Shown here piece after piece: positions 46,912 through 59,872 of a stretch of DNA of 64,000 nt; within the stretch, counting starts at the first letter, position 1, and each line of letters opens with the position of its first letter. The DNA comes from Juglans regia. Taxonomy: Eukaryota > Streptophyta > Magnoliopsida > Fagales > Juglandaceae. The DNA is taken from assembly GCF_001411555.2 (NCBI RefSeq), contig NC_049911.1, forward strand, positions 34,547,340 to 34,611,339. Direction: 5' to 3'. Below the pieces are notes generated by a model. It saw nothing but the letters and a program-made list of their open reading frames with translations. It had not been told where the DNA came from and ran no database searches. The translations under genes and the position numbers were made by a program.

Positions 46912-49900
46912 ATGGGATGGGGAAACATCTACAGGAGACGCATGAGAGTATTCACTGTGACTTTACTAATATACCTAGATTATAAGGTAAAAGCTTCTCA
47001 ATTGCAGTTGTTGCTTTAAATAAATGGAACACCACATTACCTTGTTTTTATATATATATATATATCTATGAAGGCCTTACAGCAAAGAGAGAAATGGACT
47101 AGTAGACCTAAAAGATCTATCATATGGGAAAGAGCCCACGAGCGCAACGCCAAGCGTGTGCTTAGTTTGATAATGGAGTTAGAAGGTTTGTGGGTGAAGC
47201 TTGGACAGTATCTATCCACACGTGCAGATGTGCTTCCTGAGGCATATATATGCGTTCTCAAGCAGTTACAAGACTCTCTTCCTCCTCGTCCCTTGCAAGA
47301 GGTATTGTGCATACCAAATGATTGTATTTATTTTTGTTCTATGTTTATATATGTCATTGATAGTATAAAAAACCATTGAAGTGATATTGTCAATGTATTG
47401 CATAATGTTATTGGACCTACAAATGTCATGCAACTTTGGTAGGTCCAAACAAGAATGCCAAGGTGAAAACATTTTTGAAAATTTCATTTGGAAGACAATT
47501 TTTTGGTGATGCTAATATGCTATATTTCAAACAGTTGTTTTTAGATTCCGATTGTAAACATGGTTTCAAATCATCATATGTATTCTTCAATTGAAAATGC
47601 TTGGCTTTTTTTTCCTTATTCTTAAACTGACATTTCATGCCATGTCACATGAACAGTAGTTCATGAATGTTTTTGCTTAGCAAATATTTTACAGGAGTCT
47701 TCCTATATCAAGATAGCCCCCAGGTACATCATTTTCTGAGTGGTCAATTTTGTTTGTGCAGATTTGTCATACCATAGAGACAGAGTTGGGGAAATCAATG
47801 GATGAACTGTTCTCAGATTTTGTCAAAACTCCTCTGGCAACGGCATCTGTAAGATCCTCAAACTATTGTTGGTAGCCGGAAATGTAGCTGTTAGATTAGG
47901 ACTATGAATGATTGATTTCTTATTTTTTCTTTTTTGTTGGGTCAATATTATTATTTACTCATTCTGTTCTAAGCAGATAGCACAAGTCCATCGTGCAACT
48001 CTGCTCAATGGGCAGGAGGTGGTTGTTAAAGTTCAACATGAGGGCATCAAGACAATCATATTGGAGGTTTTGCATGCTTTGGCTTTTGAGATTTCGGGAT
48101 GAAAAGTAAGTCGAAGTTGTTTCTCATAGTTTTTTGCATACTATTGTTTGACAGGACTTGAAAAATGCGAAGGCAATTGTTGACTGGATAGCCTGGGCAG
48201 AACCACAGTATGACTTTAACCCTATGATAGATGAATGGTGCAAAGAAGCTCCCAAGGAACTTGACTTCAATTGTGAAGCTGGTATGCTCTTTCCTGGATT
48301 GGTCATTTTGAACTGATTTTAGCAAATTTTTTGTGACTTAAAGGAAAATGATTGTGCTTTCTTGATCCACTTGTGGCATTTAAGGTGTGTGTGTGGAGAG
48401 AATTATGGATGTACCTGAGGTTATTGGAACAAAGGGAATGGAAATTCCATCAAACCAAAATGGTGTCGTAGGGATGGGTATCATATGAAAATATGTATTT
48501 ACTTATAAGAAAAAAGATTTGTCTGATAAAATACTAGCAGGACATTCTTTTCCTGGGTTGGTTGAATAGTTGGGTGGTGGTATGTTGGCTATGCTTGATC
48601 TCTATTGTCTAACCCAGCTGTATTTTCCTGTTATAGCCCGCTTCTTTTCAATTTGGTTAAATCCAAGTTTAGTCTTATGTGCTGTATTCTTAACTGGTTT
48701 TGAGTTTTTTAACTCATCATCTTGACATTTGGCATTAATTATGCTTAATTTGGGAAATTTCCCCTTCCTGTTTGTTTTTCATATTGGTTAGTATTGACAT
48801 TTTCTTTTGTGTCCATAGAGAATACTCGATCAGTATCCAGAAATCTTGGATGCAAAATTGGTAGACATGAGAATAACAAGAATGCCAATCGAGTGGATGT
48901 ATTAATTCCAGATGTTATTCAGGTATACTGTCTCCCAAGTTGTTAACACCGCATCTGTAAACTGGTGTCGTGGGATTTAGTTTGCCTCATGCTTTATATT
49001 GAGAAAAAATACCTTATATCGAAACTTTGACAGATCTTAAGAAGTTAGAAGTCATGTACCAGTTTTTAAAAATTAGATTCTGTTGTCATGTAAATTTGTC
49101 TTCAGTTCTTGTAAAGGAAAATAATACAATTATTCTAAATAGAGTATTAAATATAAAGAAATTTCAAGGTAAATATGAAAGGTTCTTTACTACTCTCAAT
49201 ACATTTGACCTAAGATTGAAGTTGCACAATCGTGAAGACATCTGCCCAAAAGATCGTCTGTGATGAAGCCCTTGTTAACCAACAAACCCCTGCCCTTCTG
49301 CACAGATTTTTAGGTCTTCCTAAAATTAACTTTAAACATATTGTCTCCATATGTAAATTTTCAGCATTCGGGATAATAGGTCTTGGAGTAGGCTTAGAGA
49401 AGTGCTTCCTTATTTCAGCTGAGTTGTATGGATGGTTGAAATTAATATGCTTCCGTTATATCGCATATGTATATTTTTTCCTGTTACAGTGTAAAATATG
49501 TTTTCACCTATCTTACTCTTCACCGTCTTTAAATGATAGTCAACAGAGAAAGTCCTTATTTTGGAGTACATGGATGGGATCCGTTTAAATGACTTGGAAT
49601 CATTGGAGGCTTTTGGTGTTAACAAGCAAAACCTTGTCAAAGAAATTACACGTGCATACGCCCACCAAATTTATGTTGATGGATTTTTCAATGGTGACCC
49701 TCATCCTGGTAATCTCTTTCTCTCTCTCACACACACACACGCGAGCGCACACAGACATCCCCAACACACTGTCTTTTCCCCTCTTTTCAACAGGAGTTTA
49801 GTATGGTATTGTATCGAGCTATTCTCTCTGCGTAAATATTTTTAAGGAACAAATGGTAGTTTGAATTTTCATGAACTATTATTAGCTCACCTTAAGAGAT

Positions 49901-52900
49901 AAACTTTTTAAAAGATACATCCAACTTAAGGAGATAAACAAATATTATGGAAGGAAAATACTGCGGCACTTGTGATCATAGTATCATACAGCTTATGCAA
50001 GCATGGCAAAAAATGAGAATCCATGTCAATGTAAATGAGATCACTCCCATAGTAGCTGGAATCTACATTTGATTGTCTTCATGCTCATGAAGCAATGCAT
50101 TCTGCTTTATAAACGGCTTTATACGGATCTTCACTGCAGGGAATTTTCTTGTGAGCAAGGAACCTCCTCATCGTCCAATTTTGCTGGACTTTGGGCTTAC
50201 TAAAAAACTATCAAGCTCTATGAAGCAAGCCCTGGCAAAGATGTTTCTGGCATCTGCTGAGGTTTGTACAAGCTTTTTGTAAATTCTTTATCTATCATAC
50301 TGACCTTGATTTTGCAAGCTTTAATGTGTTCATGCTCTCAGACATAAAAAAGTAGCAGTGTTTTTCTCCTTGCCTTTTCCTGACTGGGAAACATATTTAC
50401 CATTTTCCTTTCTTTTTCTTTACATATTATTTTAACTTTGTGTCGCACTAGGTTGTCATGGTGAGTGTTGAAAATTAAGTCAAACAATCCTTAAGGATCT
50501 GTGTAAGAGTAATTGTTCTGTTTTCACTTGGGTGACTTAAGGCAGTGCTGTGATGTGCAATTTTTCATGCACAATATGTGCGAGGAAATTGATTATCAGA
50601 TGGTATTGTTTGCGTTCTTTTACCAATCTAAATTATAGTTGTTACAATACAACTACAAGTGGTTTGTTACTGTTATCCATTACTTTTAAGGTTGCTTCAA
50701 ACTACACTCTTTGAGTGATGGTATTTTGGGATGCTGTTTGCCACAGGGGGACCACGTGGCTCTTTTGTCTGCTTTTGCAGAAATGGGACTTAAGTTGCGC
50801 CTGGACATGCCAGAGCAAGCAATGGAGGTGACAACTGTATTCTTTCGGAGTGCAACACCTGCCAAAGAATCCCTTGTAAATATGGACTAAACTCTTTTGA
50901 TTTTGCAGTTACTTGCTTCTTACATTGCTTTTGTAAACTTAGTAAGTCCCATTTGCTTATATATTTGCTGGATTTTTAAGGAAACCATGAAATCTTTGTC
51001 GGAGCAAAGAACAAAAAACATGAAGCTTGTGCAAGAAAAGATGAAACTCAACCAAAAAGAGGTTAAACGATTTAATCCTGTAAGTTCATTTATTTGTCTC
51101 CTAGCCATGTTTCTCTGATATGTTAGATTGGCCATTTTCATCCCCTTTCAATTTGCTAATGATCTTTCTTTCTAGGTTGATGCATTTCCTGGAGATATTG
51201 TAATTTTTTCCCGGGTCCTTAATCTTCTACGAGGTCTGCAATTGAGATACCTCTTGTTAAATTGTATGGTCAAATGATGAAGCCTTTTAATTTTTACGTG
51301 TTACATGGATTTAGGGCTTTCTTCTCTGATGAATGCTCGGATAGTATATCTGGATATCATGAGACCATTTGCGGAATCTGTTTTGCAAGGGTGAGTGTAT
51401 CCTGAACCTTGGTGTGTCGGGCTTTATTGTTGTTTCTGTTTAATTTCTGATTGAATTCTGGATGCATTCTCAGAAATATTTATAGGGGACCAGCAGTTAA
51501 TGATCAATGGGTCTATGACACACCCGTGCATTCTGATGTGGAGGCAAAGTTAAGGAAGCTCCTAGTTGAACTGGGGAATAATGAGAAAATACTTGGAATA
51601 CAGGTGTGCAGCTTGTTTAGATATTAATATGATAGGATGAAAAACTGAACAGTCTCCGTGTTTATGTAGCATTATTGAAGCTTAATATATTCTCTGTCAT
51701 CCTGTTCTTTACATTGTAGTTTTGCAGCTTTTAGTGGTGGTGTATTTACCTCGGGTGTTAGTTTTTTTCCTTTTAAAGGATGAACTAGCTGGTGTTTATT
51801 ACTAGCTTTTCTTGTCGGTCATGCTTTCTTTATTGCTAAGTTCATTTTTCCTTCCTCTATTTTGTTATTAACCAAAGTTCTGCCATCACATCTCTTTGTA
51901 TGTCATTTTTTTGTCTCCCATTATGGCATGCAGAAGGGCTTAGTATAACTCTTTATCTGTTATTTAATTGTTTTCATCATTCTATGGGAACTGTTATTAC
52001 TGAAAGAAGTTGCTATAAATGTTAAACTTATATCATGAGACCTTTTCCCTCCAACCTTCGGCCCCTTTATTCATGTGAGTGCACTCAACAATAAAAGCTG
52101 TTTATAATAGGATCCTGTAGGGATTTGTCATGAATAGTTCTTGAAACGCTAGTGTATATTGCCTGATACCAGTATTTGGCATATACTACATTCTGTATCT
52201 AGGTCTCTGTTAAACTCTGCCTGGAAGTACAGGTAATCGAGGATAAATGAAGATTTATTAACCCGATAGAAATTATTGAGTGTGGAAGTTTTGTAGCAAA
52301 TGCAACTAGTGATTTTGGATCTCTGAACGAACGAGAAGTGAGGAAAACCTACAAAAGCATATGGGTGATTAGATGCTAAGAACAAATTTAGGTTTAGTTA
52401 TTCTGTGTTGTTGTGAACTACTAAGGTCTGAACAGAAGTATAGATTTAGGTGAGTTAAATTCACTAGAAGCCCTAAGGATTTTTGTGTGTTGTATTATTG
52501 AGAATGAGAATTCTATTTTGTGTTCCCTGCAGGAAGCTTAGCCTCGTTTGTTTTCACAACTCCTCTCATCTAACATTATAACTTTCACAAATTTCCATAT
52601 AAAATAAAATAAACAATTCAAGTTTTTCAAATTTCAAAACAAAAATAATATTAAAAAAATATATTCTAACGATATTTTATTCAACTTTTAACTTTAATTT
52701 CTTCTCATCTCATTTGCGAAAACAAACGAGGCCTAAGTTTCACGTATGACTACATGAAAAAAGAAGTCTCTTCATTGGTTCCTTTTTCTTGGAAAGTTTA
52801 TGTGGTAAGGTTAAAATCAGAAGAGCTCTATGTGTATAAGATGTAATGTATGTGATAACGTACAAGTTGACCAAGTTATATGTTTCCATTTGATGAATGG

Positions 52901-55900
52901 AACAGGAGATTTACCACGGGTAAGAAATGAACTTAGGTGACATAAATCAGCACATCTTAAATGTTCTTAGAATCTTTACATTTTCTTCAATTTTAGGTAG
53001 TTTAGCTACGTTATTGAGATTGGTAATGTGGAATTTCAATGCCTATGGCATTCTGGGATTTTTTTTCCGTTTGTGTGATTTTATTTCAATCTTTTTGTAA
53101 AGGTATGCGCATACAAAGATGGAGAGGTTATCATTGACACTGCTGCTGGAGTGCTTGGTCGATATGATCCTCGTCCAGTCCAGCCTGATAGCCTTTTTCC
53201 GGTTTTTTCTGTGACAAAGGGGATCACAGCTGGAATGTTACATTGGCTGGTCGAAAATGGGTGCGTTGTAGACTCTTGTGAACTTCAAAATTTCATTTGC
53301 TGAATCAAAGACCAATTGATCATTTTATATTTTCACGTAGTGATGGACAATTAATTAATCTTTCATCCCAAAGGTGGTTTGATGGTCCATGATGCCGTAC
53401 AAATAGTGGGCATGGCATGGGAATTAGCATTTTTTCTGTACACGCGCACACAAACACAGAGACACACAGATACCAATATAGGCAGCACTATGGCAGATGT
53501 AGGGTTTTCAATGTGGCCCAACTTCTCAATAGTTAGAAATTTTTTCAGGAGCATATTCTGCGATTCCTGGATTGCCCCCCCCCCTCTCCCCCATCCCAAT
53601 GCCTGACTGAAATGTATCTTAACATTTATAACGTTGACATATGTTGTGAAATTTTATAATGAAGGAAAGGCAATACTGAAATCTTAATTATTTCATGTAC
53701 TCTTATTTTCCCCAATTTTTCCCAGTGCTTATAATTGCCAAATTACATGTTTGCAGGAACCAAGTAGTTAAATTTTCTATTGCCCATATTTTCTGTGCTT
53801 TGATTCATGTTTCTGACCATTTTATTGTGCAGGAAGCTGAATCTCAAGGAAAATGTAGCAAATGTTTGGCCGGAATTTGGATCAAATAGAAAAGATCTCA
53901 TTAAGGTTTCAATTTTGTCTCAACTCATGATAACTTCTCCCATTATCAACTGAAATTCTTATTTTTCCTTTATTTCTGTTTAGGTCCATCATGTGCTTAA
54001 CCATACATCTGGTCTTCACAATGCTTTGGCAGACATTATCAGAGAAAATCCTCTACTATGGTCTGACTGGGATGAATGTTTGAAGCAAATTGCCTTGTCT
54101 GTGCCTGAGACTGAACCTGGCCAGGTGCAGTTGTATCACTATCTGTCATTTGGCTGGTTATGTGGTGGCATTATTGAGGTATTATTTATTGCCTACATGT
54201 CAGAATGATTTAATGATCTGTCAATTTATCTAAAATTCCTCCCAAACTTTTTTATGCCCTGTATGGATCTGAGAATGATCTTATGAAAAGGTTTTGTGGT
54301 AATTTGATTATCTACTATTTCCTATAGGTATTAAGTTGATACGATAGCTTAGATTGACCTGGGTCTATAGTCCTTACAAATTATTGTATTTATGTATCAA
54401 TGTGGGGATTTCTTCCCATGAAGTGATGCTTAAAGAAGTTCATTCCTTCCTGCTGACTCTTAACCTGGCCCAACAATGATAATGCTCCCGACATGTCGAG
54501 CTTGAAGGGACTTCTGTTTGGACAGAGGGGCCTCTACCTCTGAATTAAGTAGCTTGGTCTGACAGCACTAAACATGGTTAAACTTGAGTATTTAGTCTGG
54601 CTTCCTTGATAATAAAGAAGAGGCTTGATGCTTGATATAGTTTTCATTTTGCCTTGTATATGACGATGTGGTGTTCATTTCATTCATTCTGATAGATTTT
54701 AGCTCTCTCCCTCTCTCTCCTCCCCACAAACACACACACACACAAAATCCCCAAGCAAAAACAAATGTAGGCAGTTTTGATCCATATTATGTTTTGATTG
54801 TCAATTTGATATGTATTGACAGGACTATGTGGAGGCCAAAGATCTTTATTATCCTTTGACTTTATGATTATTCTACACCTACCTGTTTTCCCGTTTTAAT
54901 ATTCTGTTTTGATCACAGCATGCATCTGGGAAAAAGTTTCAGGAAATTCTTGAAGAAGCATTAATTCATCCCCTGCAAATTGAAGGCGAGCTATACATTG
55001 GAATCCCTCCAGGCAAGTGTTGAATCGTGTTATCCTGACCAACATGCTATATTTTGCATTAAGTAAACACGATTGTGTTACATTCTTCCCTCATTCATGC
55101 TGAACTAAAAATTAAAATAAAGTTTATAATTTTTCGTTAGTTTATGTTTTGTTGTTGGTGGGGTTTATAACAGTTGGGGAAAATAAGGTCAGCAGTAAAC
55201 TAATTATCATCTCCCTTATCATTATTTACGGTTGATCCTATTCAGGTGTTGAATCGCGACTTGCAACGATCACGCTAGATACAGATGATCTGCATAAGCT
55301 CTCAGGGATCAGCATTCGTCCTGACATGCCCTCCACGTTCCAGCCAAGTGATATTGCCCAATCCATGACCACCCTTCCAGCTCTGTTTAACATGCTCAAC
55401 ACTCGCCGTGCCATCATACCTGCTGCTAATGGACATTGCTCAGCGCGTGCACTTGCGCGTTACTATGCAGCCCTAGCTGATGGTGGTGTAGTACCTCAAC
55501 CTCATTCCTCATCTTCCAAGCCGCCACTTGGCAGCCACCCCCACATCCCCAAATTTCCTTCCCAGAAGCCCTTAAAAAGGCGGAGAGGTAGCAGAACTAA
55601 GGAGGCAGGTACCGATTCAACGAACAGCACTAATGACCATGAACAGAAACCGAATCATGATGACGTTAGCCTTAGTAGAGATGCCAGCTGTGGTGCTTCT
55701 ACCACTAGGCTTGCCAATGATGGTTGCACTAGCAATGACAATGGCAATAGCACCAGTATGACCGACAACCCTGAAAATCCCAATCCTCGAAACAACTCTA
55801 TTGGTAGGATTTTTAACAATCCCAGAATTCACGATGCGTTTTTGGGTGTTGGCGAATATGGGAATTTGGTTTTGCCAAATGGGGATTTTGGCCTAGGATT

Positions 55901-56159
55901 TAAGAGGTTCAATTTGAAGGAGGGGCCCCCTGTAGCCTTTGGGCACTCGGGAATGGGCGGATCAACAGGCTTTGCCGACTTGAATAACAGGTTTGCTATT
56001 GCTGTGACCCTGAATAAAATGTCTTTTGGCGCTGTAACTGCAAACATCGTACAGCTTGTTTGTTCAGAGTTGAATATCCCGGTACCGGAGGACTTCTTGA
56101 GATTTGGTGGGATGGGACCTGATGCCCAGTTAAATCCTGCGAGACCTTTGATTAATTGA
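46912..56159 (+). CDS. ABC1K11: ABC1/UbiB-like atypical kinase fused to a class C beta-lactamase-like domain
   Basis: Eighteen exons join in frame to 975 residues: 46912-46986, 47074-47301, 47762-47848, 47977-48066, 48155-48281, 48819-48922, 49540-49708, 50140-50261, 50747-50875, 50981-51079, 51176-51233, 51315-51390, 51474-51603, 53103-53260, 53833-53905, 53984-54178, 54919-55012, 55246-56159. The kinase half has KLGQ (about residue 67), ASIAQVHRA (about 128), VVKVQ with the lysine at about 148, DPHPGN (about 290) and DFG (310). The second half carries SVTK (534-537), YLS (about 628) and FGHSG near the end, the serine beta-lactamase/esterase triad motifs. The architecture matches Arabidopsis At5g24810. 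The substrate is unknown. ABC1 kinases are usually organellar and isoprenoid-linked, but no clear transit peptide is seen. The last intron is GC-AG, and a basic Asn/Ser-rich insert interrupts the lactamase half. Confidence 0.93.
52541..52732. repeat. Tourist-like MITE in an ABC1K intron
   Basis: TTAGCCTCGTTTGTTTTC at the left pairs with GAAAACAAACGAGGCCTA at the right. The interior is the family A block. It lies in the 1.5-kb intron 51604-53102. Confidence 0.85.
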
Positions 56160-58752
56160 GGATGGGAAGAAAAATTTTTCCCGTTTACATATTACATTGT
56201 TTTTACCTATACTACCAATACTATATATATCTTGACATTCAAACTCTACAGAAGCTTTTCTAGCGCATTGTTATACCTTTACCGAAGGCAAATGTAGATG
56301 TCATTGTTCTTAAAATTGTACCGTATATGCTTCCACTTGATCACAAAACATAACGACAGGTGCAATGCATAATTATTTTTTCATGGTCTTTCTTTTAGAC
56401 TAATTCCCTTATTCTGTATATACGACGTGCCAACGTTATAAGTTTAGAGCATACAAATTTGAAATTCTGTGTAAATTTTTTGAAACAAGTATATAACTTA
56501 TAGAAAAAAAAAATCATTATTTATGGTGGGATTTATTTTTTATTTTTCTAAATGATTCAAAATTGGATTTAGTAAAATGATGTTGGAACTTTCCTTCTAA
56601 ATTTTCCGAATGAATTAGCATGACGTATCTCACATGCAAAAGTTGTAGCCAAGATGCATATCATGATTTCCTGTTTTTCAAGAGGCATTGATTAACAAGT
56701 AACAAGGCTTTAAAATTAAAGACCCTTGCGGGGAACCTATGGATTTTTCATGCTATACCAAATTCGCGGAAGGAAATTATGAAAATACAGTATAAGAAAC
56801 CATTAAAATAAGTCTATCTATGTGACAAAAAAATTGTCTAATCTTTTTTCTTCTCTCTCCAGGCTATATATCCTCCCACCACCGTTTTCGGTATAACCAC
56901 ATTTTCTCCGGCCAAAGGGGGGGAGGAGAGTCGGCTCCACCCTCCATATCCCTGTCTAACCTTCATCGGACTTGTTCAAAGATCTTTTCCGATTTTCCTT
57001 TAGTTTCTCACCCATAGCATCGAAATGCACCAATTTGTAGCCTACCGGCCTCTTACAACCGCCATGCACCCGACTATCAGATTCTCCAACAGTCGATCTG
57101 TTAGATGACAGAAGAAAACAGACCAAAAGTGTAGTGTGTACGTCTCACGTGAAGCTCACACCGTGTGAGACTCACGCGGCGCTATGCTAGGGAAGGTCTT
57201 TGTTTGCCACGCGTGGCACCATAGGAGTCAAAAGGCTTCGAATCTTTTATATCCGACCTGTACTTTACTGCCAAGGGTGGTGAGTGAGCTACACGTGCCT
57301 ACACAGCCAGTGGCGATCTTTTGTTGGTGATTTGACTCATTTTTAAGTTGCTACTTTCTTATGCTTTTGTTTTCTCTAACTAAGGATCAAGATAAAGTGG
57401 TTGTGAAGGTCTACTTCAGTCAGCCCAGCAAAATGTAGCATACAACAATCCACTGCGGCTTCTAGCTGTAGTTTTATAGTCTGTTTATTAGACTATGTAA
57501 AAATTGCTTCAAGTGACTTCCCCTTGTGGGAAATGGATGGGAGCCAAACTTTTGATTTCATATCCCTATTTTTTTATTTTGTTTATGTTGTATTTGTTGG
57601 TCATGGAATGATTGTTGAGAACTTTCATCTTATTAAATCTTGTATCATATAACCTCTTAGTTTTGAAAAATGATAAATTACCAACTAATTTATTACTCTT
57701 AAACTACAACTGCATAAAATAATATTTTTTTCAAATTTGATTTGCTTTTTGGTTTTGATTTGATGTATCTAAAATTTGAAAAAATTATATTTTATAAAAA
57801 AGTAATAGATAAATTGTAGATGAGTTGTTAGTGTATCACTACTCCTTAAATATTTTTCTATCATACAATTGCTTTCTTACAAAAAGAAGAAGATGATGAT
57901 GATAATGACGACGACGACGACGAGAGCAGGCAGTACATGCAGAAAAGTACAATAATAATTAACTCGTAAATAACTGAGTATAGCTAATAAAATTATTACG
58001 GGTACAACTACAAAACGAGGTTTCTGCCCTTTCTCGGTGCTTTATAATATTAATATAGGAAGCTGATCGCTGAAGATTTGAATAATTATATTATAATTGA
58101 TCGATTTATTTATTTTTAAGAAAAAATATAATTCAGATCATTGTAATTGGATGAAGTGGTGCCTCCATTCTTCCAGGAAGCTGCCGTATCAAGTAGTACC
58201 CCAGCTTGGCTGGACTATGCACAGTGGCTTGCCTCATTAACACCTTATAAAAAAATCAATAACTCAACACGCAGATTTACATGTACTTGAAATTTTCAAT
58301 TTCCTTACTTTATTGATTCCGTCGTACACCCGATAAATATTTTTGTCTACTGAAGTTATTTACTAGACTTTTTAGGATATCCCATCATTTAGAGAATTTG
58401 TAATTATTGTGTGGTATTTTAATTTGTGTTTATAAAAATTTTATATATAATTATTTTTAAGTATTTTTTGTACAATTTATTAATATGATTGACTGTATCA
58501 TATTTTTTAAATATAAAATAATTATTTTAACCAATTCATGTTTAAAATATCTAAAAAATATACAAAAATAATTGTATGTAATAGAACTATAATCTAACTA
58601 AAATATTCAATTCCATCTGTCATGAGCCAGCTGTGGAATCGAAGAGGTCAATTATCAGCTTCGTTTAAAAATTAGTCAACATCCACCATGACCATTGGAA
58701 TGGCATTCGCGTGATTTACAAAGAAAACGAGGGTATAGTGCCATTGTCCCAA
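56160..58752. other. Intergenic region between ABC1K and the calmodulin-like gene
   Basis: The left part is the ABC1K 3' untranslated region. 56880-57300 is locally GC-richer and holds short inverted pieces (CACGTGAAGCTCACACCGTG), but no gene is recognised. A GAA/GAT/GAC trinucleotide run lies at about 57885-57925. 58425-58610 looks like an AT-rich MITE with TAATTATTTTTAAGTATT and its near reverse complement. Confidence 0.4.
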
Positions 58753-58761
58753 CTATAAAAA
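58753..58761 (+). promoter_or_regulatory. Candidate TATA box for the calmodulin-like gene
   Basis: CTATAAAAA lies about 125 bp upstream of the CML start codon, leaving a leader of about 95 bases. The spacing is normal for a plant intronless gene. Confidence 0.6.
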
Positions 58762-58883
58762 CTGTTGAACACGAGAGAAGGAAAGCAATCTTGCTCTTAT
58801 TTGCTAAACTCCACTCGTTCAGAGTGCTTTCTTCTAAACGCTAGTAATTATTTTGAAAGGTGAAAAGCTTTTAGTCTAACATA

Positions 58884-59456
58884 ATGGGCATAAGCCGCAT
58901 AACCGAGGCATGCTCAAGATTGATTGGAGACGCGTTGCATGCATTTGGAAGCTCAAGAGCTAGCTCAGCGGCAGCTCATGAGGACGATCATGGTTGCAAG
59001 CCACAGAATGCGCGCAAGGTTGATGACACAATGGTCCGAGCTCTAATCACCGTGTTCGGAATGCAAAACAATGGAAGAATCAAGAAGGAAAATGCGCGGC
59101 GAGTGGTGGAGAAGCTTGGCTTGATATATAGTACTCCTCCTTCCGAGGAAGACAGATCTGGCTTTGAGCTACCTGGCGAAAGTGTTCTAGACGACGACGA
59201 TGAAGTGCCCTTAGAGGAGGTGCTTGGCGGCTTCGAGGATGCGTCGAAGCGCAACGAGTTACTGCGTGAAGCCTTCAAGATTTTCGACGAGGATGGTGAT
59301 GGATATATAGAGGCAGTGGAGTTGAAGAGGGTGCTGGAGTGCTTGGGATTGGACGAGGGGTTGGATATGGATCAGATCGAGAAGATGGTGAGAATTGTGG
59401 ATTTGAACTTGGACGGGAAGGTTGATTTCAGTGAGTTCGAATTAATGATGAAGTGA
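58884..59456 (+). CDS. Calmodulin-like Ca2+-binding protein (CML45/46-like)
   Basis: A single-exon, 190-residue protein. Two canonical EF-hand loops lie at the C-terminus: DEDGDGYIEAVE (about 135-146) and DLNLDGKVDFSE (173-184). Each has Asp/Glu at positions 1, 3, 5 and 12 or an accepted substitute. An upstream degenerate hand (MQNNGRIKKENA, about 60) probably does not bind calcium. An acidic linker, LDDDDEVPLEEVLGGF, joins the halves. It is a calcium sensor expected to act in the cytosol or nucleus. The closest family I recall is CML45/46, which shares the long N-terminus and lone C-terminal pair. The start is the first ATG after a normal leader. Confidence 0.92.
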   Translation: MGISRITEACSRLIGDALHAFGSSRASSAAAHEDDHGCKPQNARKVDDTMVRALITVFGMQNNGRIKKENARRVVEKLGLIYSTPPSEEDRSGFELPGESVLDDDDEVPLEEVLGGFEDASKRNELLREAFKIFDEDGDGYIEAVELKRVLECLGLDEGLDMDQIEKMVRIVDLNLDGKVDFSEFELMMK

Positions 59457-59872
59457 AAATTAACGTCACTGATTATTTATCAAAGAATGTTATTATTTAT
59501 TGAGTTTGTTATGCTAATTACTGTATATCCTTCTCTTCTTAAAGGAAAATGCATCGTCTTGAAAATTTGAGCTGGTTGGTTTAATCGAAAACATGAAATT
59601 GCAGAGTCGCCGCATTTGATCAATTTGCTTCATTACTTGTTTAGAAGAAACTTGAAAAATCTGGGATTGTTTAGAACAATAAATTGGCAACATTTGAAGT
59701 CCAAATAGCCATCAACCTTCAACATAAATATACATTGAACTCTGTCTTGCTATGCACTCGGATACGGATGCAAACCCCAATCATGAAGACTGGCCATCTT
59801 TTACCAAAATCAATCATGCTATCATGGCCAGGATCTTTACCATTTTATGCATTGTCAGAGTAGTAGAGAAAT

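Noticed and set aside
55617..56047. Minus-strand frames opposite the ABC1K last exon
   Set aside because: They are shadows of the strongly conserved beta-lactamase-like coding strand.
58988..59278. Open frame on the minus strand opposite the calmodulin-like gene
   Set aside because: Serine-rich shadow frame of a clear EF-hand protein, with no independent features.
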